From positions 62,001 to 126,000 of the forward strand of contig SVTL01000002.1 of NCBI GenBank assembly GCA_015063795.1: a stretch of DNA of 64,000 nucleotides, read 5' to 3'. Made by a program: the position numbers and the translations under genes. Origin of the DNA: Oscillospiraceae bacterium. GTDB lineage: Bacteria; Bacillota; Clostridia; Oscillospirales; CAG-272. Shown here piece by piece: positions 63,219-64,000 of the stretch; position 1 is the first letter of the stretch, and the number at the start of each line of letters is the position of its first letter. Below the pieces are notes generated by a model. It saw only the letters and a program-made list of their open reading frames with translations. It was not told where the DNA came from and made no database searches.

Positions 63219-64000
63219 ATGAACATAGGAATTGTGGGACTCGGTCTGATTGGCGGCTCCATGGCCAAGGCCATCCGTTACAACACCGATCATACCGTTT
63301 TCGGAGACGATATTTCGCGCGAGGTCATCAGCCGCGCCAAGCTGTTGGAGGCGATCCACGGCGAATTGACCGATGAGGCGCTGGAGAGCTGTGATCTGCT
63401 GATCCTGGCGCTCTATCCCAACGACATTGCCGATTACGTCAGACGGCGTGTTTCGCACATCCGCAAGGATGCCGTGGTGGTGGACTGCTGCGGCGTCAAG
63501 GAAAGCATCTGCGAGGAGCTGGTGCCGCTGGCCGAGGAGCATGGCTTCACCTATGTGGGCGGTCATCCCATGGCCGGACTTGAGGTGGCAGGCTTTGCCA
63601 ACTCCAAAACCGATCTGTATAAAAACGCATCCATGATCCTGACGCCCGTGGGACTTGTCAACTTCAAGGCGGTGGAGATGCTGAAGGCCTTTTTCCTCAC
63701 CATCGGCTTTTCCCGCATCGAGATCACAACGCCCAAGCGTCATGACCGTATGATTGCCTATACCTCTCAGCTGGCGCACATCGTGTCCAGCGCCTATGTC
63801 CAAAGCCCTGCCGCTGTTGAGCATGCAGGCTTTTCGGCGGGAAGCTTCCACGATATGACGCGCGTTGCCAAGCTGAACGAGGACCTCTGGACGGCGCTCT
63901 TCTTCCGCAACAAGGAGGAGCTGACCGTGGAGCTGGACGCCATCGTAGATCGCCTCAAGGCCTTCTCCGAGGCTCTGCACAACGAGGATGCGGACAAGAT
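63219..64000 (+). CDS. tyrA: Prephenate dehydrogenase (partial, cut by window end)
   Basis: At least 260 residues, open at the right edge. It begins with the NAD-binding IGIVGLGLIGGSMAKAI and has GGHPMAG, TPKRHDRMIAYTSQLAH with the catalytic His and substrate Arg/His, and FHDMTRVA. It oxidises prephenate to 4-hydroxyphenylpyruvate in tyrosine synthesis. AGAGGAGAG lies 7-8 bases before ATG 63219. Cotranscribed with aroF, so under the Phe/Tyr attenuator. Confidence 0.93.
   Translation, partial: MNIGIVGLGLIGGSMAKAIRYNTDHTVFGDDISREVISRAKLLEAIHGELTDEALESCDLLILALYPNDIADYVRRRVSHIRKDAVVVDCCGVKESICEELVPLAEEHGFTYVGGHPMAGLEVAGFANSKTDLYKNASMILTPVGLVNFKAVEMLKAFFLTIGFSRIEITTPKRHDRMIAYTSQLAHIVSSAYVQSPAAVEHAGFSAGSFHDMTRVAKLNEDLWTALFFRNKEELTVELDAIVDRLKAFSEALHNEDADK

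Overview
The window is bacterial chromosome from a strictly anaerobic Firmicute, most likely a Clostridia gut-type organism of moderate GC. Support comes from gene order typical of that group: rimP-nusA-ylxR-ylxQ-infB, a glmU-like gene followed by pth and mfd, and DUF512-der-plsY. A Rex redox repressor, pyruvate phosphate dikinase and Hdr-type flavin/iron-sulfur proteins point the same way. The genus cannot be named from this sequence. I see no tRNA, rRNA, CRISPR array or transposase.

Region 1 (1-4000): the end of an unknown gene, an AlkD-type DNA glycosylase, an alpha/beta hydrolase and a phosphoglycolate phosphatase (gph). The 3' end of gph is duplicated as a 139-bp direct repeat on either side of an unknown gene.

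Region 2 (4187-16446): rex, class II fumarase, then hdrBCA, four FlxABCD-like subunits, a FrdB-like iron-sulfur protein, a FrdA-like flavoprotein and a compact AspT/SucE-type exporter. Spacing is tight and several genes overlap. Read together this is a soluble NADH-dependent fumarate reduction module, plausibly electron-bifurcating (NADH to fumarate plus ferredoxin), from malate through fumarate to exported succinate. It is the best candidate here for a little-described system.

Region 3 (16645-30168): a MATE transporter, then a cell-surface polysaccharide cluster: DegT aminotransferase, PglC-like initiating transferase, two ATP-grasp ligases, GT4 glycosyltransferase, Wzy polymerase, Wzx flippase, CapE, a nucleotidyltransferase-like protein and CapF.

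Region 4 (30250-35549): a LysR regulator, a TRAP-type permease with a small membrane partner, and several separate accessory genes (esterase, YbjQ protein, small membrane protein, AT-rich nuclease-like protein), with hairpin terminators between most of them.

Region 5 (35652-61665): core genes. These are ppdK, a GlmU-like acetyltransferase lacking the uridyltransferase domain, pth, mfd, a PrsA-like lipoprotein, the nusA-infB operon behind a leader terminator, a YgiQ radical SAM protein, tsaE, tsaB, rpiB, DUF512, a PETTT-repeat membrane protein, der, plsY, an XRE-cupin regulator with an acyl-CoA synthetase, and rpmB.

Region 6 (61849-64000): an aromatic amino acid operon (DAHP synthase, prephenate dehydrogenase cut by the window end). 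It is preceded by a promoter, a 33-codon leader peptide with nine Phe/Tyr codons, and mutually exclusive antiterminator and terminator hairpins. This is a ribosome-mediated attenuator that can be read directly from the sequence.
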